Shown: positions 44,301-55,400 of the stretch, piece by piece
Layout: each line of letters starts with the position of its first letter
Numbering within the stretch: the stretch's first letter is position 1
Origin: Bacteroidales bacterium
GTDB taxonomy: Bacteria > Bacteroidota > Bacteroidia > Bacteroidales > WCHB1-69
Length of the DNA stretch: 62,567 nucleotides
Direction: 5' to 3'
Assembly: GCA_017438945.1 (NCBI GenBank)
Contig: JAFRUI010000023.1
Location: 1 to 62,567 of the forward strand
Translations under genes and position numbers: made by a program
Notes under the pieces: model-generated
What the model saw: only the letters and a program-made list of their open reading frames with translations
Told to the model about the DNA's origin: nothing
Database searches by the model: none

Positions 44301-47300
44301 TGCACTGTGCGGTAACAACAGCGAGAGCAACTGGTCGGAGACCATCTCCTTCCGCACCGAGTGCGACGCCATCACGACCCTGCCTTACGTCCAGAATTTC
44401 GACACCGACACTTACGGCTCCGGCACCGATGCCTACATCTACTGCTGGGACCGCTACACCACAGACCCTGCCAAGCCGGTTCAAATGTATCCGACTTCCG
44501 CGGCGCACACCACCCCCAACGCCATCCGTTTCTATGACGGCGCCAACGTCACCAACATCGCCATCATGCCGAAAGTGGACGAGAGCATCAGTTTGAACCA
44601 ATTGCAGCTCTCCTTCTGGGTGCGCAGCACCTCCTCCACCGCTCCGGTGATCATGGAGCTGGGTGTGATGACCGACAAGAGCGACCCTACCTCGTTCGAG
44701 GTTTTGGACACCATTCCGACTCCCTATTTGCCGAATAATGAATACACCCTCGTGGAGTATTCTCTCGCCAACTATATGGGATACGGTCAATACATCGCTT
44801 TCCGTGCCAGCAAAGGCAATGGCGGCAACAACCTCCGTCTGGATGATGTGACCCTGGACTACATCCCGATGTGCCAGCACCCGGTTGATTTGGTTGTGGA
44901 TGTCGTGACCTCCGACGAAGTGAACTTCCACTGGTCTGAGGTGGGCGATGCCTCCTCTTGGTACGTCGAATACGGCCCTGCCGGCTTCACTCCCGGCGAG
45001 GGCACGGTGGAGAACGCCTACGACACCTTCTACACCATCTACGGTCTGAACCCGAACACCCAATACGACGTTTATGTTTGGTCTGACTGCGGCGGTTTGG
45101 AGAGCACAGCCATTTCCACCTCCTTCCGCACCGACTGCGGTCCGATCGTGGAGCTGCCTTTCTTCGAGGATTTCGAGAGCGGCGTTTACAACACGGGCAT
45201 GTACAATTCTTCCGGCCAACAGGATTATATTGTTTGCTGGAACCGTTACGCTTCCGACAACGGTCACCATTTCTACATCCCGACCGGCACCACCTATTCT
45301 CACAGCGGCTCGCACTATTTGGATGCCCACTGGACCTCCAACTGCTTCAACATCGCCATTGCGCCCGCATTGGACCAGAGCTTCGACGTGAGCCAGCTGA
45401 TGGTTCACTTCTGGGCTTGCAGAACAGGTTCTTCCGGCATGCTGGAGGTGGGTATTATGGATAATCCTGCTGCGGACACCACCTTCTTCCCGATTGACAC
45501 CATCGACCTCTCCTACATGAACACCTACGCATACGACGAAAAGTATGTGAAGTTCAACAACTACGCGGGCAACGGCAAGTATATCGCCTTCCGTGTTTCC
45601 AATGCATCGAGTTGCGGTTATTACATTGACGATGTGACGATTGACTATGCGCCCGAGTGCTCATCGGTGAGCGATTTAGAGCTTTCCGACATCACCGGCA
45701 CTTCCGCTGTCGTAAGCTGGCAACCCGGCTTCTTCGGAACCGTCAACAGCTACACGCTCGAATATGCCGAAGGCGGCACGGAGAACTGGGTAACCGTGGA
45801 GAACATCACGGAAACTTCTTATCTCTTGAGCGGATTGACCCACTCCACGTACTATGACGTGCGGGTGAAGACCAACTGCTCGGACGCCACGAATGGCGAC
45901 TGGGTGACAGTGACTTTCCGCACCAACTGTCTGGTGGGCGGTGACGTGGCCATCGGCGAAGGCACCTCCACGAACAGCTACCTGCCTACATACAGCACCT
46001 ACAATTATTCTTACACGCAACAGCTCTTCCTCGCCTCCGAGATGGGCCAGCCGAAGAGCATCGAGTCTGTCACGTTTGACATGGCGAACTACACGGTAAA
46101 CCGTAACATCAAGATTTATCTGATGCACACTCCTGAGACCAGCGTTTCCAGCTGGATTGACGCTTCCAACGCCCAACTGGTGTTCGATGCCCCGCAACAG
46201 TTGCATACCGGTCTCAACACCTTCCAGTTCTCCACGCCGTTCACATACAACGGGTCGGACAACCTGTTGTTGATCGTCTTGGACATGACCGGTTCATGGA
46301 CTTCCGGCAACACCTGGCGTTCACACACAGCCTTCTCCAATGCTTCCCGCTACATCTACCAGGATGCCAGCGCCTACAGCACCTCTTCCATCCCTGCTTC
46401 CTCTGGCACCGGCACCTCCTCCCGTAGCAACGTCATCTTCGGTTCCCCGTGCGACACCACCACGACCTGTGTGGCTCCACTCCTGAGTATCTCCAACATT
46501 ACCAGCGATGGCGCAACGGTGAACTGGGTGGCCGGTTTCATGGAGTCCGCTTGGGAGATGGAATACCGTCCCCTTTCCGACACCAACTGGGTCAGTGTGG
46601 GTACCGTTTATTCCTTGTCGGAAATCATTACCGGTTTGAACCCGAACACTGCCTACAAGGTGCGCATGCGCTCCGTCTGCGGTGGCGGCGAATACAGCTT
46701 CTGGAACGAGATCACCTTCACCACGGCCTGCGGTGCCTTCACCGTCACCCAGGACAACCCGTGGACCGAGAGTTTCGAGGACAATACCACAATGGCTTGT
46801 TTCGACACTCCTGTCACCTACACGAACAGCAGCGGAAGCACTTATCCCAAGATGCTGCTGAACTACGGCGTAGCAGCCCATTCCGGCGGCAATTCGGCCG
46901 AGTTCAAGGGCACGAGCAACATGTTGGTGCTGCCTGAGTTCACCAATGACATTCACGACCTGCGCATGTCGTTCTGGGCCACCTCCTGGGGCGTGACCAC
47001 CACGGCAGTTGTCGGTGTGATCACCGACATGGATGACCCGAGTTCTTTCGAGACGTTGGGCGATGCCGGCACGCCCGGTCCGCGCGGTGGCTCTGGCGGC
47101 GGCAACGGCAACTACATGGGTCCGTTCGACTTCAACGGCGTGCAGGCCACTTCCGGCCGTATCGCCATCCTCTTCTCCGGCACAACCTCCAGTGACGCCG
47201 GCTGGAACTTGGACGACTTCACCGTGGAGTTGACTCCGAACTGTCCGTCTCCCGTCAAGACCAGTGTGACAGTGACGGGTGTGACCAGCAACTCTGCGGA

Positions 47301-49155
47301 TGTCTATTGGGTGGACAACGATGCCACGCACAATTCCTGGACTGTCTATTACAAGCCGAGTTATGCTGATGAGAACAGCTGGCAGACGCAGGTTGCCAAC
47401 CAAATCCCTGCAACCCTGACAGGTCTGAGCAGCAGCACGGATTACCAAGTGTATGTGATCACCAACTGTTCGGTGTCTGACCCTGTGGCCGACGCCACCC
47501 AAACGGTGACCTTCACCACGCTGGTTTCCTGCCCTGCCCCCATTTCCATCTCCTTCTCGAACGTTGTCACCGATGCGGCCGACGTCTCCTGGGTGTCGCT
47601 CGGCGACGCCGCTGAATGGGAAATCGAATACGGTTTGCATGGCTTTACCTTAGGCTCGGGAACCACGGCGACGGTCTATTCCCAGAGCTACACGCTCCAG
47701 AACCTGATGGCCAGCTCGCAATATGATGTGTACGTCCGTTCTATCTGCGGGGCTGGTGACAACAGCACCTGGACAGGTCCTGCCTCCTTCTCCACTGCCT
47801 GCGGTCCGATTTCCGTGGCCACCACACCGTGGAGCACCGATTTCGAGGGCACTGACGCCGAGTTGCTCAACTGCTGGGTCTCCGCCTCCACAGGTTACTA
47901 TAACGGGAACACCTTCCCGCATATCACAAACGCTTCGATCATCGCCCACTCCGGCACGCGCGCCTTGGAGATTGCCTTCGGTGACATCGTGACCGCCCTG
48001 CCGCTCTTCGTGGAAGACCTCAGCGACCTGCAGATCTCCTTCTGGGCTAAACACAACAATTACAGCAGCGACAACCCCACGATGGAGTTGGGCTATGTGA
48101 CCGACCCGTACGATGGTTCCACTTTCGTCACATTGGAGACCCTGACCGGCACCACCTACACGCAGACGACGAGAACCTTCGCCGACCTCGCCGGTCAGAA
48201 CCTGCCAAGCACCACACGCATCGCCTTCCGTTATACCCGTCCGACCAGCTCATCACTCAGCTCTTGGTATGTTGACGATATTGTGGTGGAATATGTTGGC
48301 GGCACTCCTGTGATTACCGATCCGACCGTATCCACCAACGCTGCCACCAACATCACACAGACGGGCGCCACGCTGAACGGCACCGTCACGAACCCCGATG
48401 GCGTGACCATCACGGCCAAGGGCTTCGAATGGAAGGCTACCTCGGGCGGCACCTACACACCGGTGGTGGTGACGAGCTCCTCTCTGACCCACAACCTCAC
48501 CGGCCTCACCGCCAACACGGGTTACACCTTCAAGGCGTTCATCACCTTCAACGGCCAAACCGTCTATGGCAGCGAGATGACCTTCAACACGCTGCCGGAG
48601 GATACTCCCGAGCCGTGTGACGTGCCCACCAACCTGCACACCACCGACATCCAGAACGAGTCTATCTCCATTGCATGGGACGCAAACGCCAACGTGAACA
48701 GCTGGAACGTCCAATACCGTCCGGCCGCGGGCGGTCAGTGGACCCAGGTGACCGTCAGCACCAACAGCTACACCATCACCAACCTCACCGGCAAGACCGA
48801 CTACGAGATCCAGGTGCAGGCTAACTGCGGCGACGGCAACCTCAGCGACTGGAGCGCCTCCGTCACGGCACAGACCACCGATGTGGGTATCGTGAACTAT
48901 TTGGAGAACAGCATTACCTTGTTCCCGAACCCTGCCAACGACGTTGTCAATGTACAATGTACAATGAACAATGTACAATTGGAGAATGTCGTAGTAATTG
49001 ACGTTTATGGAAAGGTCGTCCGCACCGTTGTAGGGGCGAATAATTATTCGCCCATGCCCACCCGCATCAACGTCAGCGGTCTGGCCAACGGCATGTATTT
49101 CTTGCGCGTGACCACCGACGAGGGCGTGGCGACGAAGACCTTCATCAAGAAATAA
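41329..49155 (+). CDS. Giant adhesin with GLUG/beta-helix N-terminus and sorting domain (2608 residues)
   Basis: Predicted surface protein. Signal peptide 1-24 (MKKFYIIAVMCLVALMGF; an ATG two codons upstream at 41323 is possible). Residues 26-310 form a repetitive beta-helix-like domain (STPEQLAGLASLVN, NFNGHGHAIYNLYC, GGIFGAT), as in GLUG-motif proteins. Next come an Ig-like domain (about 323-395) and an InlB-like repeat (395-480), then cleaved-adhesin domains near 479, 1013, 1270, 1802 and 2159 alternating with FN3. Two copies of the unnamed sandwich module are near 731 and 1536. The FN3 pair 2324-2520 and sorting domain 2527-2608 close the protein. The N-terminal 400 residues closely match the next gene, so the two are duplicates with diverged middles. 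Confidence 0.88.
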   Translation: MKKFYIIAVMCLVALMGFKPTLQAQTIWDGTSDISWYDASETSFDISTPEQLAGLASLVNTGTSFNGVTLNLTDDIWLNSTGDSTNNWVPIGGGSPTSESPSTGNAFKGNFNGHGHAIYNLYCDKGSTFHAGLFCALENPCTIDSLVMVNPVLKSRGMMGCIAGYPRGSSSVYVRYCLVINARIEGENTSGSNNIGGIFGATYPNNGSTYIENCGVTGSITGYYPAGMSGNAERSYTTNFYFAGTLYSYGTNYGGVAAHGGSFTNCYSYTQVLSSTSQSSASSDGIQVTQDEMQSEGMITLLGDAFKMDNGMNDGYPVMSYMPGISPSAVNICMNESVTLTASGYDSYVWNTGATTESITVSPSTTTVYTLTGTLNGTTYTNTATVTVFQQAEITAMVMASSDGLVHGTVTPETSTVACGSSESITLTVTPDEGYRVELVTLNGEEVYGDEFGPGEQYITINPNGMLGAVKIYMSKCAILSLPFTDDLESYASSQVPECYNRISPSSYPYIYNYSSYAHSGSNCIYAYMYSTSDNYIMVLPKMFDLNTYPMESLMVNFWARTSNASNSVTVGVMTDPTDASTFTPMQTFTFAATGTYEQFTAYFGAAAQEKPYIAFKYNCGSTYTYIYMDDITVNVAPTCSPVINLTVDNVYGTNASLHWLPNTVGETVEYVITVTDASGSSFTETTTETDYILSGLNEQTAYTVTVQPDCGGGDLGEVVAVSFTTPCVAPVVAVNNSYPTSTYSTEGNHFPMSNHYLNSFTEQIYLPSDFDNVSAEFSGMSFQYNDGQVITRTLDIYLAHTADNEFVQNVWATPTDGYVHVYSGPVTFSTAGTDRWVDIAFDTNFYYNGYDNLLLIVNDITGSEVNNSNAKFYTMNTNGNRSQCEYSHDADANWSITNMPATGRLKTQVDNIRLTACDEVSCIAPNTLAVGTTDATSGEISWFNPNASQSCEIEYKAVSDADWTSMGTVSGNSYTLSGLDANTQYQVRVRALCGNNSESNWSETISFRTECDAITTLPYVQNFDTDTYGSGTDAYIYCWDRYTTDPAKPVQMYPTSAAHTTPNAIRFYDGANVTNIAIMPKVDESISLNQLQLSFWVRSTSSTAPVIMELGVMTDKSDPTSFEVLDTIPTPYLPNNEYTLVEYSLANYMGYGQYIAFRASKGNGGNNLRLDDVTLDYIPMCQHPVDLVVDVVTSDEVNFHWSEVGDASSWYVEYGPAGFTPGEGTVENAYDTFYTIYGLNPNTQYDVYVWSDCGGLESTAISTSFRTDCGPIVELPFFEDFESGVYNTGMYNSSGQQDYIVCWNRYASDNGHHFYIPTGTTYSHSGSHYLDAHWTSNCFNIAIAPALDQSFDVSQLMVHFWACRTGSSGMLEVGIMDNPAADTTFFPIDTIDLSYMNTYAYDEKYVKFNNYAGNGKYIAFRVSNASSCGYYIDDVTIDYAPECSSVSDLELSDITGTSAVVSWQPGFFGTVNSYTLEYAEGGTENWVTVENITETSYLLSGLTHSTYYDVRVKTNCSDATNGDWVTVTFRTNCLVGGDVAIGEGTSTNSYLPTYSTYNYSYTQQLFLASEMGQPKSIESVTFDMANYTVNRNIKIYLMHTPETSVSSWIDASNAQLVFDAPQQLHTGLNTFQFSTPFTYNGSDNLLLIVLDMTGSWTSGNTWRSHTAFSNASRYIYQDASAYSTSSIPASSGTGTSSRSNVIFGSPCDTTTTCVAPLLSISNITSDGATVNWVAGFMESAWEMEYRPLSDTNWVSVGTVYSLSEIITGLNPNTAYKVRMRSVCGGGEYSFWNEITFTTACGAFTVTQDNPWTESFEDNTTMACFDTPVTYTNSSGSTYPKMLLNYGVAAHSGGNSAEFKGTSNMLVLPEFTNDIHDLRMSFWATSWGVTTTAVVGVITDMDDPSSFETLGDAGTPGPRGGSGGGNGNYMGPFDFNGVQATSGRIAILFSGTTSSDAGWNLDDFTVELTPNCPSPVKTSVTVTGVTSNSADVYWVDNDATHNSWTVYYKPSYADENSWQTQVANQIPATLTGLSSSTDYQVYVITNCSVSDPVADATQTVTFTTLVSCPAPISISFSNVVTDAADVSWVSLGDAAEWEIEYGLHGFTLGSGTTATVYSQSYTLQNLMASSQYDVYVRSICGAGDNSTWTGPASFSTACGPISVATTPWSTDFEGTDAELLNCWVSASTGYYNGNTFPHITNASIIAHSGTRALEIAFGDIVTALPLFVEDLSDLQISFWAKHNNYSSDNPTMELGYVTDPYDGSTFVTLETLTGTTYTQTTRTFADLAGQNLPSTTRIAFRYTRPTSSSLSSWYVDDIVVEYVGGTPVITDPTVSTNAATNITQTGATLNGTVTNPDGVTITAKGFEWKATSGGTYTPVVVTSSSLTHNLTGLTANTGYTFKAFITFNGQTVYGSEMTFNTLPEDTPEPCDVPTNLHTTDIQNESISIAWDANANVNSWNVQYRPAAGGQWTQVTVSTNSYTITNLTGKTDYEIQVQANCGDGNLSDWSASVTAQTTDVGIVNYLENSITLFPNPANDVVNVQCTMNNVQLENVVVIDVYGKVVRTVVGANNYSPMPTRINVSGLANGMYFLRVTTDEGVATKTFIKK
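48948..48982 (+). repeat. In-frame heptamer array inside the sorting domain
   Basis: Five units identical to those at 39974-40008 (CAATGTA, CAATGTA, CAATGAA, CAATGTA, CAATTGG). Confidence 0.85.
49030..49053 (+). repeat. Palindromic repeat read in frame in the sorting domain
   Basis: GTAGGGGCGAATAATTATTC followed by GCCC, a nearly perfect palindrome (GGGCGAATAATTATTCGCCC). It encodes VGANNYSP. Confidence 0.78.
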
Positions 49156-49159
49156 TCCC

Positions 49160-49240
49160 GTAGGGGCGTATCGCATACGCCCGTATCGCATACGCCCGTA
49201 TCGCATACGCCCCTATCGCATACGCCCCTATCGCATACCC
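49160..49240. repeat. Tandem 15-base palindromic repeat downstream of the adhesin gene
   Basis: Begins GTAGGGGCGTATCGCATACG and continues as about five units of CGTATCGCATACGCC (the last two start CCTATC). Each unit holds the inverted repeat GGCGTAT-CGC-ATACGCC. A four-unit relative lies downstream of the next adhesin gene. Confidence 0.85.
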
Positions 49241-49245
49241 CCTTT

Positions 49246-49273
49246 GTAGAGACGTTTCAGGAAACGTCTCTAC
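49246..49273. repeat. GTAGAGACGTTTC inverted repeat
   Basis: GTAGAGACGTTTC-AG-GAAACGTCTCTAC is a perfect 13-base inverted repeat, recurring slightly degraded at 56659-56685. Confidence 0.8.
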
Positions 49274-49287
49274 GGCACTGACCAACC

Positions 49288-49320
49288 AAGGCCGTCCGGA
49301 TTTCGGGCGGCCTTTTTTTC
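49288..49320 (+). terminator. Rho-independent terminator after the 2608-residue adhesin gene
   Basis: AAGGCCGTCC-GGATTTC-GGGCGGCCTTTTTTT. It is nearly the same as the terminator at 56700. Confidence 0.8.
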
Positions 49321-49361
49321 AACAAGTTATCAACAACCGACTTTTCACAAGTAAAGTTTTG

Positions 49362-49369
49362 TACTTTTG
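49362..49369 (+). promoter_or_regulatory. Bacteroidota -7 box, 2381-residue adhesin gene
   Basis: TACTTTTG, followed by an AT-rich 68-base leader. TTATCAACA lies upstream at about 49327. Confidence 0.5.
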
Positions 49370-49437
49370 CGGCAAATTATCTTAAAAAAAATAGTATATT
49401 AAAAGGCAAAAATAGTTACTCACTAAAATCATTCAGT

Positions 49438-52400
49438 ATGAAAAAAATTTTATTATTGATGCTGACACTGATAACGTTAGGCTTTACTGCCGCGCCAGTG
49501 TCGGCGCAGACCATTTGGGACGGTACCGCGGATATTTCGTGGTACGATGCTTCCGAGACATCGTTCGACATCTCCACGCCGGAGCAGCTGGCGGGTGTGG
49601 CGCAGCTGGTGAACAGCGGGGCCACCACCTTCAACGGCATAACGTTGAATCTGACGGCTGATCTCTGGTTGAATGCCGACAACGACTCCACCAACAACTG
49701 GACTCCTATCGGCGGCAGCGCGACGGCAACGGGCGAGGAACAGTCCTCCGGAAATGCTTTCAGAGGCGTGTTCAATGCCCATGGCCATTCGATTTACAAC
49801 CTCTACTGCGAAAAAAGCAGCTATTTCCACGCCGGTCTTTTCGGCTGTATCCAGAATCCTTGCACGATTGATTCTTTGGTGATGATGAATCCCGTCGTCA
49901 AATCCCAGGGTATGATGGGCGCCATCACGGGTATGACCCGCAGCGGCGGCACTATCTACATTCGTTACTGTCTGGTTATCAATGGTCGTCTGCAAGGCGG
50001 CAGCGGAAACAACATTGGTTTCATGGTGGGTGCCAACTACCCGAACTCTTCCGGCACTCAGATACAGAATTGCGGCGCCACAGGTACCATAACGGGCAAC
50101 TATGTCGGCGGCTTGGGCGGTAACAGCCAAAACGAGACCTTCACAAACTGCTATTTCGCAGGCTCCATTTCTGGATCTCCAGCGGGCGGCATTGCCGCAT
50201 ATTCCGGTACCATCAACAACTGCTACTCTTATGTCACGAACCAGCCTTCATCCGGCAACGGCACAGTGGTCACGGACGAAGAGATGCAATCCGAAGAGAT
50301 GATCACCAACCTTGGCGACGCCTTCAAGATGGACAACGGGGTGAACAACGGCTACCCTATCATGTCTTACATGGCCGGTGTGGATCCCATCGCCGCGGAA
50401 ATCTGCCAGGGCGAGAGCATTACCATCACGGCATTCGGTTATGACTCCTACGCGTGGAGCACGGGGGCGACCACGGAAAGCATCACTGTATCACCCACCA
50501 CTACCTCCACTTATACGGTCACTTGTACATCCAACGGTGTTGCCACCACGCTGACCTCCACCATCACCGTATATCCTCAAGCCATCATCACCGCTTCCGT
50601 GGTGCCTTCCGCTGACGGGCAGGCACATGCCACCCTCAACGCGGAGAGCTTCACGGTGGGCTGCGGCAGCAGCGACAACATCACGTTGGTCGTGACTCCC
50701 GACCCCAACTACCGTGTATATCGTGTGACGTTGAATGGTGCTGAGATATATGGAGACGACTTCGGCGAAGGCCAGGTGAGCATTTCTGTCAACCCTGGCG
50801 GCACACTAGGCGAAGTGAAAGTTTTCGTCTCCAATGAGTATCATGTGAACATCCTTGAACTTTTGGACACGGGCGACACCATCCATGTCTCATCCCTGGT
50901 CCAACCTTACGGCTCCAATGGCGTTTACACCGTCTTGGCCGGCAACGATCAGACCTTCGTTTTCAACAACACCGCTCGCTACGTCCTCGTCGATGCTGAA
51001 ATTGACGGGGCATCCCAAGGGGTCATCGCCTCGTATGAGTTCAACAACATTCATGAGAACCATCAGATTGTGGTGACCTACGCGGACAGCTGCGGTATTT
51101 TTGCACTGCCTTTCTTCGAAGGTTTCGAATCTGTGTCGAGCGGACTTCCGGAATGTTATGATAAGAACCATGCAAACTCATCCTATCCGACGGTGAACAA
51201 CTATTATCCCTACCAAGGAAATTCCATTTATGTCTATAACTATTCTTACTCCGAGAGCTCCAACGAAGTTCCCTGTCTGATCCTGCCCAAAGTGGACAAT
51301 CAGATTAACATTTCCGAACTGATGGTGCAATTCTATGGACGGGCCAATTCCGCTGACGGTTACTTCGTGGTGGGTGTGATGAGCGACCCCACGGACATGT
51401 CCACCTTCACGTCCGTTCAAGCCATCAATCCCACAAACACCTCCGGAACGTATCAACAATACACCGCTTATCTTGGCAACTATGATGGTGAAGGCCATTA
51501 TATCGCCATCAAGATGCCGGTGAATGCTTACTGTCTGCTGGGCATCGACAATCTCACGGTCGATTATGCCCCGCTGTGTTCCCCTGTTACCGGTCTGAGC
51601 ACCTCTGATGTTTACGGTTCCAATGCCACTTTGACATGGAATCCCACCACGGTGGGCGAGGTGTCCGAATACAATGTTTACGTATATGACAATGTCACTG
51701 AAACGGAAGTCACCTACACCACAACGGAGACCTCCTATCTTTTGACGGATTTGAACGAGCTGACTTCCTACACCGTCGGCGTTTTCACCTCCTGCACCAA
51801 CGGTCAGACCAGTGACACCATGTTTGTCAGCTTCATGACCCCGTGTAACAATCCCGTGAACTATTCTGTGGGCGAATCCACCACCACCAACAGCTACCTG
51901 CCCACTTACATATACTACGGAAACACTTACTCACAACAAATCGTGACAGCTGACGTTTTCGAGTCCACGCCCAATGACTTTGCCAGCATTTCTCTCAAAG
52001 ACAACACGAACTCCCCGACAGTCCGCTCCTGCGACATCTATTTGGCTCACGTGCCCGCCGACACAACATTGTCTAATGGATGGATTTTACCCGACCCTGC
52101 AAACGACTTCTATTTCACACAAGTCTTTTCAGGTGATGTGCAGTTCGGCTCGGGCAGCTGGGTGAAGATTGATTTCGACACCGTTTTCCCATATAACGGC
52201 ACAGACAATGTGTTGGTGGTTTTCAACGACCACACCAACTCTTATACCTCATCCCACACTTATGATGTGATTGGCAACTCCAACACCAACGCTATGGCTC
52301 GTTATGCATACCGTGATAACACACCCTACGATGTCTCCAACCCGAATGTCACCGGTACCTTGCTGAACGTAGTGAACACCTTCCGTTTCAGCTACTGTGA

Positions 52401-55400
52401 CGAGAGCAGCTGTATCAGTCCGAACACGTTGACCACATCCAACGTGACAGAAAACTCCGTAGACCTCAACTGGGTGTCTGTCGGCAGTGAAAATTCTTGG
52501 GAAGTGGAATACAAGACCGCCGATGAAACAGAATGGACCTCCGCCGGTTATGTCTCTTCCACCTCAACTACCTTGACCGATTTGGAGTCCAACACGGTGT
52601 ACAGCGTCCGCGTACGTGCATTGTGCAGCAGCTCAGAGTCGAGTCCTTGGAGTGAATCCGTCAGCTTCCGGACCCAATGCGACGCCATCTCCTCATTGCC
52701 TTACAGCACCTCTTTCGAGGATGTGATCGGCGACTATGTGTATTGCTGGTCCCGTCTCGCTTCTGATCCTTCCCATATGGTCTATCGTTACAACTCCTCC
52801 ACATACGCGCACACCGGCAATGGCTGTCTTGACTTCTCCTACACGCCGAATTGCTGGACCGTGGCCATCATGCCCGCTTTTGACGGCAGCATTCCCGTGA
52901 ACAGTCTGATGTTAGACTTTTGGCTTGACAAAACCGGAAACAGCGGTTATTTCGAGGTAGGCGTGATGACCGACCCCGAAGACGGCTCCACGTTTGAAGT
53001 GGTTGACACGATTGAAAGCACGATCATCGGCAACAGCGCCGACTATTTTGAGCACATCATCATCTCTTTGGAGAACTACAGCGGCAGCGGACAATATGTC
53101 GCCTTCCGTGCGTCAAACGCTGCGGGTTGCGGTTACAGAATGGACGACCTCCTTGTTTCTGAGATCCCCACCTGTATGTACCCCACAAACTTGCAAGCTC
53201 TTTCCTCCACCAACGAATCAGTGACATTGTCTTGGACAGAGATGGGCGATGCAACTGCTTGGAACATCATGTATGGTGAAACGGGATTCGACCCTGAAGA
53301 GGGTGGCGATATCGCTATTGCCGATGCGGAAACGTTCACTGTCACCGGGTTGACGAATGTCACCACTTACGATTTCTACGTGCAAGCCGACTGCGGTGGT
53401 TTGCAGAGCCAGTGGGTGGGACCGGTCACCATGACCACAGGCACCTACACCTTCGGGACCAACGGTAGCGATACGTTGACCACATGTAGCGTGGTTCTCT
53501 ACGATGATGGCGGTGCGAACGGCGATTATAGCTTGTCCAGCAACTACACCGTGGTCATCTATCCTGAGACGGAAGGCAGCGGTCTCTCCATCTCTGGCAC
53601 GGTGAACACATACGGCAGTTACTCCTACTATAATGGTGTTGTGACCATTTATGGCGGCGTAGGTACTTTTGGCACTGTGCTGGGCACTTATAGCGGCACG
53701 CAGACAGTGAACCTCGCCTATGGCGGCCCAGTCACCATCAATTTCACCACAGGCAGCTACTACAATTATCCCGGATTCGAGCTGTTGGTGCAGTGCACCG
53801 AATGTTTCCCGCCGAGCGATGTCACGATGTCCGATCAGACGCTTGACGGAGTCACGGTCTCCTGGAACGGTAATGCCGACAGCTATGCTATTTATTTGAG
53901 CGGCGCGATGAGCGGATATTATACCACTACTGGCAACAGCTACACCTTTACCGGCCTGAACAGCAGTTCCTCTTACAGCGTGCAGGTGCGTGCCCTTTGC
54001 GGCAGCGATTCCTCCCTGCTCTCCCCTGCGGTGAACTTCAACACCGCCTGCGGTGCTATCACCATCACAGCCGAAAACCCGTGGTTCGAAGACTTCGAGG
54101 GTTACACCGGCGGTGGCGCACAGCCGTTTGTCTGTTGGGATACTCCGATCACTGAAGTGGTTGATAATGGCACCTCCCCGTTCGTCTATTGCGGTCACAG
54201 CCCGTCATGCCATTCCGGCTCTAACTCTGCTGAGCTGAAAGGCACGAGCAACATGGTTGTCTTGCCTGAATTCACCAACGATCTCCATGATTTGCGTCTC
54301 TCCTTCTGGGCAACGACCACCAACACCTCCAACTATGGCACGGTTGAGATCGGTGTCGTAACCGATGTCTTCGACCCCACCTCCTTCGAGTTGTTAGGCC
54401 CTGCCGGCACACCCGGTCCGCGCGGCAGCTCCGGCTCTGGTCACGGCAACTACATGGGACCGTTCGATTTCAACGGAGTGCAAGCCACTTCAGGGCGTAT
54501 CGCCATCAAGTTCACTGGCTATTCCGGTCTCTCCTGGAACTTGGATGACTTCACGGTCGAACTCGTTCCCGGATGTCCTTCTCCTGTGAAGACCAGCGTG
54601 ACGGCCACCAACATCGATGGTCACAACGCCACCATCTCCTTCACCGACAACGATCCCGACCACAGTTCCTGGACGGTTTACTACAGAGAGCATAATGCTG
54701 CTGCTGACGATCCTTGGATGTCGGTTGTCACAAGCACCACCACGGTGGACTTGAACAGTCTTGATCCAGAGACGACCTACGATGTGTATGTCATCACCAA
54801 CTGCGCAGTTCCTGATGAAGTAGCTGACGCCACGAACACCATCCAGTTCACCACGCTGGTTGCATGTCCTGCTCCGCAGAACATCACGGTTTCCAACATC
54901 GGCATGACCAGTGCAACACTCTCTTGGTTCAGCAATGCCGATTCTTTCACGATTGAATATGGTGAGAGCGGCTTCACACAGGGTAACGGCACCATTGTCA
55001 ACGTCACCACCACCACCTACGATCTGACAGGTCTGACATCAGGCACCTCCTATACGGTCTATGTGACGGCTGACTGTGGTACCGACGGCAGCTCCACTTC
55101 CGCTTCCGTGAACTTCAACACCAACCTTTGTGAGGTGGCCGACCAGTGTGTGTACACCTTCAACCTCACCGACAGTTACGGCGATGGCTGGAATGGCGGT
55201 TATTTGACTGTCCAACAGAATGGTATCACGGTAACTACCGTGGGTATGACCTCTGGCAGCTCTTCCACCGTTAATGTCACTTTGTGCGACAATGCATCCA
55301 CATCTCTCCTTTGGAACACAGGTAGTTTCGATGCAGAGCCTGGTTTCACTTTGGTGGCACCTGATGGCACAGAATTGTACACTGTTTCAGGAATGAGCGG

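Noticed and set aside
43249-45408. 719-codon open frame on the minus strand inside the 2608-residue adhesin gene
   Set aside because: It lies fully antisense to a coherent FN3/adhesin sequence. Its product is low-complexity Val/Gly/His/Ala-rich without domains, as expected from the complement of GC-ending codons.
49160-49240. CRISPR or replication iterons
   Set aside because: The 15-base units are directly adjacent with no spacers, and no Rep or Cas gene is near. The palindromic unit and linkage to a duplicated gene end fit an intergenic repeat.
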